Positions 7,375-13,999 of a stretch of DNA of 29,678 nt are shown here, in pieces. The stretch comes from DASUXY01 sp036377675 (GTDB taxonomy: Bacteria > Bacillota > Bacilli > Bacillales > Amphibacillaceae), in assembly GCA_036377675.1 (NCBI GenBank), contig DASUXY010000065.1, forward strand, positions 1 to 29,678. Direction: 5' to 3'. Position 1 is the stretch's first letter. Each line of letters opens with the position of its first letter. Under the pieces are notes generated by a model, which made no database searches, was not told the origin of the DNA, and saw only the letters and a program-made list of their open reading frames with translations. The translations under genes and the position numbers were made by a program.

Positions 7375-8781
7375 ATGGTAGTAGGAGATTTTCCAATTGA
7401 ATTAGACACACTTGTTGTCGGAGCTGGTCCAGGTGGCTATGTAGCCGCTATAAGGGCCGCACAATTAGGACAGAAAGTGACTATTGTTGATAAAGGAGAA
7501 GTCGGTGGCGTTTGCTTAAATGTCGGTTGTATACCTTCTAAAGCACTCATTGAAGCAAGTGAACGAGCCAATCAAGTAGAAGAGAACGAGGAAATCGGTA
7601 TTCAAGCTGAAAATGTTTCAGTAGACTTTTCCAAAGTACAAGAATGGAAAGGAAACGTCGTCGATAGACTGACAAATGGTGTACAAGCTTTATTAAAAGG
7701 CAACAAAGTCGATGTTTTGAAAGGTGAAGTCTACTTCGTCGATCAAAATACGGTTAAAGTAATGGACGAGAAAAAATCGCAAACATATACATTTAATAAC
7801 TGTATTATTGCCACAGGTTCTTCTCCTGTTGAAATTCCAGGGTTTCCGTTTTCAGAACGTATTTTAGATTCCAGTGGAGCATTAGCATTAAAAGAAATTC
7901 CGAAAAAAATGGTCGTCGTCGGTGGTGGCTACATTGGAACTGAGCTAGGAAATGCTTATGCTAATTTCGGTACAGAAATCACTATTTTAGAAGGAACGAA
8001 AGACATCTTAAATGGCTTCGAAAAACAAATGTCACAACTTGTGAAAAGAAACTTGAAGAAAAAAGGTGTAAATATTGTTACTGAAGCGATGGCAAAAAGC
8101 GTTGATGAGTCGAAAAAAGGTGTAAAAGTGACGTATGAAGCGAAAGGTAAGGAAGAAACAATTGAAGCTGATTATGTACTCGTTACCGTCGGTCGCCGTC
8201 CAAATACGGAAGATATCGGCTTAGAACAAGTCGGAATTGAGAAAGATGATAAAGGCTTGATTAAAATCGACGAACAATGCCGAACAAACATAAATAATAT
8301 TTATGCCATTGGAGATATTGTTGCGGGACCACAACTTGCACATAAAGCATCCTATGAAGGTAAAGTAGCAGCGGGAGCAATTAGTGGTGAAAAAACAGCA
8401 ATCGACTATTTAGGTATCCCAGCGGTCGTCTTTTCAGAACCAGAACTTGCTTCTGTCGGGTATACAGAAAAAGAAGCGAAAGATGCAGGGTTTGATGTGA
8501 AGGTTGGCCGATTTCCATTTGCTGCAAATGGTCGGGCTTTATCATTAAATAATACAGATGGTTTCTTGAAATTAATTACGCGCAAAGAAGACGGACTCGT
8601 AATAGGTGGTCAAGTTGCCGGACCGAATGCAAGTGATCTCATTGCTGAAATTGGATTAGCCATTGAGGCAGGGATGACTGCAGAAGATATTGCCCTTACG
8701 ATTCATGCACATCCAACGTTAGGTGAAATGACGATGGAAGCTGCTGAAGTTGCCTTAGGTACTCCAGTGCACGCGTTATAA
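7375..8781 (+). CDS. pdhD: Dihydrolipoamide dehydrogenase, E3
   Basis: This FAD disulfide reductase reoxidises dihydrolipoamide with NAD+. It serves PDH and probably other 2-oxoacid dehydrogenases. In 468 residues I see the N-terminal FAD fold (VVGAGPGGYVAAIRAAQLG), the redox disulfide GGVCLNVGC (C47, C52), the NAD fold GGGYIGTELG and the FAD-binding segment IYAIGDI. The C-terminal catalytic motif HPTLGE (His at about 446) lies in the dimerisation domain. The start MVVGDFPIE matches B. subtilis. It lies 4 nt after pdhC, with GGAGG in the pdhC 3' end, and is the last gene of the operon. Confidence 0.97.
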   Translation: MVVGDFPIELDTLVVGAGPGGYVAAIRAAQLGQKVTIVDKGEVGGVCLNVGCIPSKALIEASERANQVEENEEIGIQAENVSVDFSKVQEWKGNVVDRLTNGVQALLKGNKVDVLKGEVYFVDQNTVKVMDEKKSQTYTFNNCIIATGSSPVEIPGFPFSERILDSSGALALKEIPKKMVVVGGGYIGTELGNAYANFGTEITILEGTKDILNGFEKQMSQLVKRNLKKKGVNIVTEAMAKSVDESKKGVKVTYEAKGKEETIEADYVLVTVGRRPNTEDIGLEQVGIEKDDKGLIKIDEQCRTNINNIYAIGDIVAGPQLAHKASYEGKVAAGAISGEKTAIDYLGIPAVVFSEPELASVGYTEKEAKDAGFDVKVGRFPFAANGRALSLNNTDGFLKLITRKEDGLVIGGQVAGPNASDLIAEIGLAIEAGMTAEDIALTIHAHPTLGEMTMEAAEVALGTPVHAL

Positions 8782-8794
8782 TAGATCATAATCG

Positions 8795-8826
8795 AAAGAG
8801 AGTTGCCCCGTGCGACTCTCTTTTTT
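8795..8826 (+). terminator. Terminator of the pdhABCD operon
   Basis: AAAGAGAGTTGC and GCGACTCTCTTT form a 12-bp stem with one T-G wobble and loop CCCGT (8795-8823). The T-run covers 8821-8826. Confidence 0.92.
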
Positions 8827-8887
8827 AATCGTTTCCATATTGTTTATTCCGATAAAAGTTAAATAAGCATCCCATTCATGGCAATTG

Positions 8888-8898
8888 TATGACATATT
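8888..8898 (+). promoter_or_regulatory. Candidate CcpN operator of the SR1 promoter
   Basis: TATGACATATT fits the CcpN consensus TRTGHYATAYW (from memory, B. subtilis gapB/pckA/sr1) at all 11 positions. It overlaps the first two bases of the -35 region of the SR1 promoter. A poorer copy (two mismatches) is at 8961-8971. CcpN represses sr1 and the gluconeogenic genes under glycolytic conditions in B. subtilis. Its use here is inferred. Confidence 0.6.
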
Positions 8899-8925
8899 CA
8901 GCTTCAAAAATCGCTTTATTATAAT
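8897..8925 (+). promoter_or_regulatory. Promoter of the SR1 RNA
   Basis: A perfect -10 TATAAT (8920-8925) and a weak -35 TTCAGC (8897-8902) are separated by 17 bases. The predicted start is near 8932. Confidence 0.6.
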
Positions 8926-9008
8926 ATATTAAGAGCAAAATCATACACACGAATCGAGTCACTGTCATATATATGTCGTAACAGCATTTGAAAAAAGGAG
9001 GGGCCGAT

Positions 9009-9113
9009 ATGGGGACAGTCATTTGTCAAGATTGCCAGAAAATCATTGAGTATTATGAAACGGAGAAGGTAACGACGCTTTATAGTGTCTGTTCAAACTG
9101 TAATGAAAGATAA
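9009..9113 (+). CDS. sr1P: GapA-binding peptide SR1P
   Basis: This peptide of 34 residues begins MGTVICQDCQKIIEYYETEK, followed by VTTLYSVCSNCNER. The start MGT-CQDC, the central EKVTTLY and the Cys-rich end match B. subtilis SR1P (39 residues), which binds glyceraldehyde-3-phosphate dehydrogenase GapA and promotes its interaction with RNase J1. Two CxxC pairs (C6/C9 and C28/C31) suggest metal binding (inference). AAGGAGG lies 9 nt before the ATG, a near-ideal site. Its presence in the same window as rnjA is notable, although the two are 8 kb apart. Confidence 0.9.
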   Translation: MGTVICQDCQKIIEYYETEKVTTLYSVCSNCNER

Positions 9114-9115
9114 AT

Positions 9116-9150
9116 GAGTTGCATAAAGGAGTGCGACTCGTTTATCTTTT
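9116..9150 (+). terminator. Terminator of SR1
   Basis: GAGTTGCA (9116-9123) pairs with TGCGACTC (9132-9139), 8 bp with one T-G wobble. A T-rich tract follows. It starts 2 nt after the SR1P stop. Confidence 0.75.
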
Positions 9151-9203
9151 ATTTATTTCATGGTAGGATACATATAAACAAAAAGAAAAGGGGAATCATC
9201 TGT

Positions 9204-10163
9204 ATGTCATGGAATACACGAGTAACACAATTGTTAAATATTAAGTATCCGATTATTCAAGGTGGACTGGCTCACTTGGCGTATGCTGATTTAGCAGCAG
9301 CTGTGTCAAATGCGGGTGGACTAGGGCAAGTTACGGCGATGAGTTTAGAAGGCCCCGAGAAATTACGTGCAGAAATTCACCGTGTAAGAACATTAACTTC
9401 TAAGCCTTTCGGAGTCAATTTTGCGATTGGCCAACAGAGACGCCCTTATAAAGAGATGGTTGAAGTTGCAATTGAAGAAAAAGTACCTGTCATTTCTGTT
9501 ACAGGCGGAAATCCGAAAAGTGTTTTAGATATGGTCGAAGGACATGATATTAAAAAGCTTGTTCTTGTCGCTGCAAGACGTCACGCGGAAAAGGCAGAAG
9601 AAAGTGGTGCGGATGCAGTAATGGTAGTCGGTCAAGAAGGCGGTGGACATCTCGGGCGAGCCGATACGGGTACAATTGTCTTAACCCCACAAGTTGCCGA
9701 CTCCGTCTCAATTCCTGTTATTGCTTCTGGTGGTATAGTGGATGGGCGTGGGATGATGGCAGCTATGGCTCTTGGAGCAGAAGGAATAGAAATGGGGACA
9801 CGATTTATCGCTACGAAAGAATGTGTACATGCTCATCCTGCATATAAACAAGCATTGCTTGATGCTCATGAAACGTCCACCGTCGTTATTAAACGTTCGA
9901 TTGGGGCACCAGCACGAGCGTTAAAAAATGAATGGACAGATCAGATTTTGAAAATAGAAGAAAAAGAACAAGGGTATGAATCATTAAAAGATTACATAAG
10001 CGGAGAAGCAAATAAGAAATTTATTCATGATGGAGAAGTTGACAAAGGATTTGGTTGGGCAGGTCAAGGAGCAGCACGAATTAAGGACATTCCAACGGTT
10101 AGCGAATTGATCCAAACGATTGTCGAAAAAGCTAACGAAATTCGTCAAAAATGGGCAAAGTAA
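9204..10163 (+). CDS. NAD(P)H-dependent flavin oxidoreductase, nitronate monooxygenase/FabK family (YrpB-like)
   Basis: This FMN-dependent TIM-barrel enzyme has 319 residues. Family features are IIQGGL (17-22), NAGGLGQVTA (36-45), the active-site segment GQEGGGHLGR with H149 and the FMN-phosphate segment IPVIASGGIVDGRGMMAA with ALGAEGIEMGTRF. Members oxidise alkyl nitronates such as propionate-3-nitronate, or act as enoyl-ACP reductase (FabK), and the sequence cannot fix which. I chose the ATG at 9204, preceded by AAAAGGGG and agreeing with the usual family N-terminus. The open frame extends 30 codons upstream through the SR1 terminator and is not used. No operon partner. Confidence 0.88.
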   Translation: MSWNTRVTQLLNIKYPIIQGGLAHLAYADLAAAVSNAGGLGQVTAMSLEGPEKLRAEIHRVRTLTSKPFGVNFAIGQQRRPYKEMVEVAIEEKVPVISVTGGNPKSVLDMVEGHDIKKLVLVAARRHAEKAEESGADAVMVVGQEGGGHLGRADTGTIVLTPQVADSVSIPVIASGGIVDGRGMMAAMALGAEGIEMGTRFIATKECVHAHPAYKQALLDAHETSTVVIKRSIGAPARALKNEWTDQILKIEEKEQGYESLKDYISGEANKKFIHDGEVDKGFGWAGQGAARIKDIPTVSELIQTIVEKANEIRQKWAK

Positions 10164-10220
10164 ATGTAGTTGCGAGCTTCACGTAAAAGTCTTCAACCTC
10201 TATTGTAAAATCACAGTATT

Positions 10221-10475
10221 AGAGACTGGGACAAAACCCGGCTAAATAAGAAAAAGGAGTTCAGTTGATGATAAAACTGGACTCCTTTAATTTTTATAAA
10301 AGGAAATTGCATTCTTTTTTATTGAGTTATGTTGACTTTCACTTCAGACAGTTGCTTTTCACGGGCAGGACTTAAGCTTTTGTAGCTCCTCGTCCGAGTC
10401 GCTACAGGAATCTTCAAACTCGTAATGTTCCCGCAGGAGTCCACTGTCTTTCGTTCTAGTTATGTCCCAGACTCT
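10221..10475. repeat. MITE-like intergenic repeat of 255 bp with inverted ends
   Basis: The ends AGAGACTGGGACAAAAC (10221-10237) and GTTATGTCCCAGACTCT (10459-10475) are inverted copies matching at 15 of 17 positions. The motif AGxCTGGGACA is, from memory, a recurrent end sequence of dispersed intergenic repeats in Bacillaceae and Staphylococcus. The inside carries a strong hairpin (10253-10288) and, on minus, a degenerate form of a repeat widespread in Bacillaceae (GGACTCCTGCGGGAAC...). An internal AGACAGT/ACTGTCT pair also lies inverted. It encodes no protein. No clear target-site duplication was seen. Confidence 0.65.
10253..10295 (+). terminator. Terminator-like hairpin inside the repeat element
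   Basis: AAAGGAGTTCAGTT (10253-10266) pairs with AACTGGACTCCTTT (10275-10288), a 14-bp stem with one wobble. AA and five T follow. It may end transcription from the oxidoreductase gene. Confidence 0.6.
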
Positions 10476-10684
10476 TTTAATAATATGAACTGTAAATATT
10501 TCGACTTCCACATCTCTTAATCAATCTCTTATTATCGTTATATTTACAACAGACGGTATAAGTGAAAGAACATAAATTAAAAATCATCATATATTAAAGA
10601 AAATAGCAATGCCACGATGTAATAGTAGGTATGGACAACGATCTTCGATGATTAGGTATACAATTGAGCGAAAGGGTGTGGCGT

Positions 10685-10876
10685 ATGAAATTTGTTATGG
10701 AAGAATTAAAACGCGAGGAACTAAAAGAAAAACAGCCAGTGATCCGTATGGAAATTGATTATGAACTGTTAACCTTATATGATGCTTTACAAATCAATGA
10801 TGTTGTCCAAATTATACGCTCCAAGGAACGACTGAAACAGCTACATCAGCAATTATACACAACCCCTTCTAAGTAA
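10685..10876 (+). CDS. Small conserved-type protein of 63 residues (ykzI position), unknown function
   Basis: The product begins MKFVMEELKREELKEKQPVI and continues RMEIDYELLTLYDALQINDV, then a basic helix (IIRSKERLKQLHQQLY). It appears all-helical, soluble and charged. It has no signal peptide. AAAGGGTGTGG precedes the ATG at 10685. An upstream TTG at 10664 is in frame but lacks a site. It stands just before yktC, where B. subtilis has ykzI (about 64 residues), so it may be its ortholog; I judge this from position and size only. The helix-turn EIDYELLTLYDALQ recalls the IDEAL-domain style, but I would not assign it. Confidence 0.7.
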   Translation: MKFVMEELKREELKEKQPVIRMEIDYELLTLYDALQINDVVQIIRSKERLKQLHQQLYTTPSK

Positions 10877-10891
10877 AGTGTCTACTTTTCG

Positions 10892-10934
10892 AAAAGCTCA
10901 GCACTCTGTTAAAAAACAGGATGCTGAGCTTTTT
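10892..10934 (+). terminator. Terminator of the 63-residue protein gene
   Basis: AAAAGCTCAGCA (10892-10903) pairs with TGCTGAGCTTTT (10922-10933). An inner CTGT/ACAG extends the stem, and T follow. Confidence 0.9.
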
Positions 10935-11016
10935 AGGGGGGGTTAAGACTGACATATCCTCGTTCATTTGTTACGATGATAATACGATATGCAAATATAA
11001 ATGATGGAGGATGGCA

Positions 11017-11817
11017 ATGGTTGGAAGTATACGTAATGAATTATTTCATCAAGCGAAAGAATGGATTTTAGAAGCTGGTGAAATCATTCGTCAAAAAATG
11101 AATGAACCTTTAGAAGTAAACACGAAATCTGATGCAAGCGATCTCGTTACGACGTTAGATCGGGAGATAGAAATATTTCTCATTACACATATAAAACAGA
11201 AATATCCAGAACATTTAATCATCAGTGAGGAAGGATACGGTGATGACCTGCAATCGTTGGACGGAACTGTTTGGATTATTGATCCTATTGATGGAACGAT
11301 GAATTTCGTTCATCAAAAACGGATGTTTGCTATTTCTATTGGCATTTATCATGAAGGGGTCGGTGAAATCGGGCTGATCTTAGATGTCATGTCGGGAATA
11401 CTTTATAGTGCAAAAAATGGTGCTGGTGCTTACAAAAATGATGAAAAATTACCACGATTAAACAAACACCATTCTATGGAAGAGGCGATTCTTTGTTTGA
11501 ATCACCGCTGGCTGTTCGATAATGACTTAGTAAATGAAGAGGCAATGCACCGGATCGTAAATACGGTACGTGGAACGAGGACATATGGTTCGGCCGCTTT
11601 AGAGTTTGCCTACGTGGCTGAAGGAGCACTTGATGGTTATTTATCGATGAGACTAGCCCCATGGGATGTTGCCGCAGGTATGATTATTGTTAATGAAGTC
11701 GGTGGGATTACGACTAATATTGCAGGTTCTCCCGTTCATTTGTTACAGACGAATTCAATTATGACTTGTCACCCATCAATTCATCGACAATTGATTAATG
11801 ATTACCTTCAATCGTAA
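11017..11817 (+). CDS. yktC: Inositol monophosphatase family phosphatase (YktC/SuhB-like)
   Basis: This Mg2+-dependent sugar-phosphate phosphatase has 266 residues. The metal-site motifs are complete: SEEGYG with E71/E72, DPIDGTMNF with D89, D92 and G93-T94 (89-97), and APWDVAAG with W216-D217. Family members hydrolyse myo-inositol monophosphate, and some also hydrolyse fructose-1,6-bisphosphate or NADP, so the true substrate is open. I chose the ATG at 11017 because GGAGG ends at 11010. The ATG at 11011 touches that site and is unlikely. The close match to B. subtilis YktC (IIDPIDGTMNFVHQ, RGTR-YGSAALE, MRLAPWD) fixes the orthology. Confidence 0.94.
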   Translation: MVGSIRNELFHQAKEWILEAGEIIRQKMNEPLEVNTKSDASDLVTTLDREIEIFLITHIKQKYPEHLIISEEGYGDDLQSLDGTVWIIDPIDGTMNFVHQKRMFAISIGIYHEGVGEIGLILDVMSGILYSAKNGAGAYKNDEKLPRLNKHHSMEEAILCLNHRWLFDNDLVNEEAMHRIVNTVRGTRTYGSAALEFAYVAEGALDGYLSMRLAPWDVAAGMIIVNEVGGITTNIAGSPVHLLQTNSIMTCHPSIHRQLINDYLQS

Positions 11818-11840
11818 TCCATACCGTTTCATAAAAAGCA

Positions 11841-11877
11841 AGTGACTCTTCTGTACGAAGAATCACTCGTTTTTTTT
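11841..11877. terminator. Terminator between yktC and ylaF
   Basis: AGTGACTCTTC (11841-11851) pairs with GAAGAATCACT (11857-11867) with one C-A mismatch. Eight T follow at 11870-11877 on plus. The stem covers the ylaF stop codon on the other strand. Confidence 0.75.
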
Positions 11878-12042
11878 CTTTAGAGAAATACCGTAACCCA
11901 TAAATAGAAAGCCAAGTGCTAAAAACAGCAAAATAAGCCATATGTTTTGATAAGAGACCGCTATACCAACCGCTATAAACATAGCAATTACAAGCATCGC
12001 TAATAAAAGCATTGGAACGTTAATTTCTTTAAGTTTTTTCAT
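11863..12042 (-). CDS. ylaF: YlaF-like small membrane protein (DUF5325)
   Basis: This protein of 59 residues begins MKKLKEINVPMLLLAMLVIA. Two hydrophobic helices (about 9-30 and 33-51) are joined by a short polar turn, with a basic C-terminal tail (SLKKKNE), so both ends are probably cytoplasmic. AGAGGTGACATA precedes the ATG at 12042. The nine extra codons upstream of that ATG are not needed. It fits B. subtilis YlaF by sequence style and place. In B. subtilis typA (ylaG) separates it from ylaH, but here typA is missing. Function unknown. Confidence 0.8.
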   Translation of the reverse strand: MKKLKEINVPMLLLAMLVIAMFIAVGIAVSYQNIWLILLFLALGFLFMGYGISLKKKNE

Positions 12043-12068
12043 TATGTCACCTCTATTTCTCCTCTTCA

Positions 12069-12096
12069 AGTATATATGATGTTTTCCAATTCACAA
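12069..12096 (-). promoter_or_regulatory. Putative sigma-A promoter of ylaF
   Basis: On minus, TTGTGA (12091-12096), a 16-base spacer and TATACT (12069-12074) lie 27 bases upstream of the ylaF start. Confidence 0.55.
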
Positions 12097-12184
12097 AATA
12101 ATCAGGGAAAAAGAATAAATAGTAGCATGTTGAAGGAAAATTTAGTATGATGAAATAAGGATTTGGAAGCAATGGGGGAAACAT

Positions 12185-12496
12185 ATGATATACGAATTTT
12201 TAGTAAATAATTTTGGGTCTGATCATCTTTATGCTATTTTTTACGTATTAAATTTAATATTCGCTGCAATCGCTTATGAGTTAGGGTTTGCAAAAAAACT
12301 ACCTATATTGAAAACAATATTCGTTTATATTTTGCTTGCGGTCGGTGTCTACATATTAACGATTTTTAGCATCCTTCCGACCGCTCGGACGAATAAACCG
12401 CTTCCTGTCACTGAGAGTTTAATTATCATTTGTGTTGTGTTAGGCATTTATCGATATCGACTACATTTACGACGAAAAGCTCAAAAGGATTCATAA
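12185..12496 (+). CDS. ylaH: YlaH-like membrane protein
   Basis: This integral membrane protein has 103 residues. Three hydrophobic segments are seen, at about 15-34, 42-64 and 76-91. The C-terminus is strongly basic (YRYRLHLRRKAQKDS) and so probably cytoplasmic. The sequence from GFAKKLPILKTIFVYILL to LPTARTNKPLPVTESL is typical of the YlaH family. The ATG at 12185 follows GGGGGAAACAT. It has its own terminator and is monocistronic. The function is unknown. Confidence 0.85.
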   Translation: MIYEFLVNNFGSDHLYAIFYVLNLIFAAIAYELGFAKKLPILKTIFVYILLAVGVYILTIFSILPTARTNKPLPVTESLIIICVVLGIYRYRLHLRRKAQKDS

Positions 12497-12503
12497 ATTT
12501 ACG

Positions 12504-12533
12504 AACCCTTCCTTTAAACAGGTAAGGGTTTTT
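12504..12533 (+). terminator. Terminator of ylaH
   Basis: AACCCTT (12504-12510) pairs with AAGGGTT (12524-12530), with inner CCT/AGG pairing. T follow. It may also serve ylaI from the other side. Confidence 0.75.
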
Positions 12534-12562
12534 CTAAGTTTGAGAATAGTTTGACATGAAGG

Positions 12563-12775
12563 TTAATCTCCGTTTAAAAAGTGATCTTTCTTTTTCTTTG
12601 ATCGATATAATCGAAAGTTCCCAGAGGCGTGGCGTTCTTTCGTTTTTTTCCCTATTCTCTCATAGCAAGTTTGACAAAGATACATTTTCAGACGTCGATT
12701 CCGCAATGTTTTTGCTTGAAGCGAATGGTCGTCTAATTCATCTACTTTGTCACATAAAACACATTGAACGTGCAT
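12563..12775 (-). CDS. ylaI: YlaI-like zinc-ribbon protein (DUF2197)
   Basis: This small soluble protein of 70 residues begins MHVQCVLCDKVDELDD. Two CxxC knuckles, CVLC (5-8) and CQTC (34-37), should bind one zinc ion. The rest is very basic (TLRNRRLKMYLC, then ERIGKKTKERHASG, FRLYRSKKKK), which suggests nucleic-acid or ribosome contact (inference). I chose the ATG ending at 12775, preceded by GAGGTGATACAA. Two CxxC pairs, size and place identify YlaI. The family's role is not known. Confidence 0.88.
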   Translation of the reverse strand: MHVQCVLCDKVDELDDHSLQAKTLRNRRLKMYLCQTCYERIGKKTKERHASGNFRLYRSKKKKDHFLNGD

Positions 12776-12900
12776 TTGTATCACCTCGAGTATTCGTTAC
12801 TTACTATACCACAGGCTTTCATATAGATGAATCATTTTTATGTTTTATTTTAAATGAATGGGGAAGTATATAAGTAAATCATCATAAAGGGGGAGATTCC

Positions 12901-13149
12901 ATGAAAAAACGCTATCTTCTTTCTGCAGCAGGAGCTTTAGGGATAGGAATTCTCGGGTATTACTTGACAAAGCGACAAAGACAATCAAATGAGCAGTATT
13001 CAACCTTTGAACATGCTGGTGCTCCCGACCAATCTCCTGTAAATGATTTAGCTCAATTAGAAAATGCGAAGATGGTATCGGAAGGATCACAATTTGGTGT
13101 TCAATATTATAATGAGAAAAAAGCTGAACAAGATACGCCATATCATTAA
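12901..13149 (+). CDS. Small membrane-anchored protein of 82 residues, unknown
   Basis: An N-terminal hydrophobic helix (about 5-24, MKKRYLLSAAGALGIGILGY) with a basic front is followed by a polar Gln/Glu/Asn-rich region. There is no lipobox and no clear cleavage site, so it is probably a bitopic membrane protein with its C-terminus outside or inside (undetermined). AAAGGGGGAG precedes the ATG by 8 nt and a terminator follows, so it is very likely a real gene. I do not recognise its family. It is inserted between ylaI and ylaJ. Confidence 0.75.
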   Translation: MKKRYLLSAAGALGIGILGYYLTKRQRQSNEQYSTFEHAGAPDQSPVNDLAQLENAKMVSEGSQFGVQYYNEKKAEQDTPYH

Positions 13150-13175
13150 AGATATACATTGTAAAAATAAAGATG

Positions 13176-13206
13176 AGGTGCTCTATCGTTTTTAGAGCAC
13201 CTTTCT
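13176..13206. terminator. Terminator between the 82-residue protein gene and ylaJ
   Basis: AGGTGCTCT (13176-13184) pairs perfectly with AGAGCACCT (13194-13202). A T-rich tract lies on both sides, so it may serve both convergent genes. Confidence 0.8.
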
Positions 13207-13211
13207 TATGA

Positions 13212-13814
13212 CTATTTCGCCTTGTCTTTATAATGGTTTGATTGTTCATCTTGAGTATCATCGAGTTCTTGCTCGTCTTTCTTTGGAATCGTTTGTTTAT
13301 TTTGATCAGGTTCTTCAGGTCGATCTTCAGGTGCAGGAAAAGTTGGCATATATCTTCCAACGATCGCTGCTAATTCGTCTACAACTCCTTGTATTGGGTA
13401 TCCTTGATCAATTTTGTCACTCATTCGACGGATTCTTTCGTTAAGATCACCGTCAGCTATAACAACGGCTGTTTTTCCATAAGGGTCATGTTGCAAAGCT
13501 TCGACGACAGAATACTTTACCGTTCCTACTCGTGAACGATCTATATCTTGATTGACATCAATACCTACTACTGCATACGGTCCAGCAACGATTGACACGG
13601 CATCATTGACATCAGGAACATTTTTAGCAACGTCTGCTAAATGCTTTGAGATTTCAGCATTCGTCATCGACTGTTCAGTCTCTTGATCAGGATTTTCAAC
13701 TTGGGTAAAGCGGTTTTCGGTTTGTTGTTCCTGCAAGGATTGTTCTCTGTCATTTTGTTGACAACCGACAATTAAGAAGAAACTACTTAGATACAATAGA
13801 CCTCGAATTAACAT
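13212..13814 (-). CDS. ylaJ: Sporulation lipoprotein, YhcN/YlaJ family
   Basis: This lipoprotein has 200 residues. The signal peptide ends in the lipobox LIVGC, with C18 as the lipidated residue. The family domain (about 55-155) includes EISKHLADVAKNVPDVNDAV, VGIDVNQDIDR and KTAVVIADGDLNERIRRMSD. A Glu/Asp/Gln-rich disordered tail ends the protein. YhcN/YlaJ proteins are made in the forespore and found in the spore inner-membrane/cortex region in Bacillus, with roles in spore properties or germination. GGAGG lies 7 nt before the ATG. A sigma-G-like promoter stands upstream, which supports forespore expression. Single-gene unit. Confidence 0.92.
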   Translation of the reverse strand: MLIRGLLYLSSFFLIVGCQQNDREQSLQEQQTENRFTQVENPDQETEQSMTNAEISKHLADVAKNVPDVNDAVSIVAGPYAVVGIDVNQDIDRSRVGTVKYSVVEALQHDPYGKTAVVIADGDLNERIRRMSDKIDQGYPIQGVVDELAAIVGRYMPTFPAPEDRPEEPDQNKQTIPKKDEQELDDTQDEQSNHYKDKAK

Positions 13815-13847
13815 AAAGCATCCTCCTATTAGGATTGACTCTTATGT

Positions 13848-13877
13848 TATTGTGAGTTGTCCTCCCTCAAAATATAC
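13848..13877 (-). promoter_or_regulatory. Sigma-G-like promoter of ylaJ
   Basis: On minus, GTATA (13873-13877), 18 bases and CACAATA (13848-13854). The sigma-G pattern (from memory) is GHATR, 17/18 bases, CATWHTA: 5 of 5 and 6 of 7 match. It lies 34 bases upstream of the ylaJ start. Confidence 0.5.
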
Positions 13878-13959
13878 GAACAAAACGTATCGGATGAAAA
13901 TCGTTGTCCATGTAGTGATGTTTTTATGTGAAGATAGAGGGGGAATGATCCAATTATAA

Positions 13960-13996
13960 ATAAAAAATCGTCTCATCTTGAAGACGAGACGATTTT
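13960..13996 (-). terminator. Terminator of the YlaL-like gene
   Basis: AAAATCGTCTC (13964-13974) pairs with GAGACGATTTT (13986-13996), a perfect 11-bp stem. In the minus direction a T-run follows. Confidence 0.88.
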
Positions 13997-13999
13997 CTT

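Larger units (their letters stand above)
8932..9150 (+). ncRNA. sr1: SR1 dual-function regulatory RNA
   Basis: A transcript from the promoter at 8897-8925 to the hairpin at 9116-9139 would be about 215 nt, against about 205 nt for B. subtilis SR1. It contains the SR1P ORF and lies downstream of pdhD, as SR1 does in B. subtilis. There SR1 also base-pairs with ahrC mRNA, the arginine regulator. ahrC is not in this window, so pairing cannot be judged. Both ends are inferred from the promoter and terminator. Confidence 0.7.

Noticed and set aside
8961..8971. Second CcpN site
   Set aside because: Two mismatches at the conserved first positions and location inside the transcript; not called as a separate site.
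9114..9203. N-terminal extension of 30 codons for the flavin oxidoreductase
   Set aside because: It covers the SR1 terminator, has no ribosome site, and the family begins at the internal ATG.
12556..12873. Plus-strand ORF of 105 codons
   Set aside because: It is the opposite strand of ylaI, which has CxxC motifs and a good ribosome site.
12845..13360. Minus-strand ORF of 171 codons
   Set aside because: It runs across the 82-residue protein gene, the terminator and the end of ylaJ; low-complexity translation.
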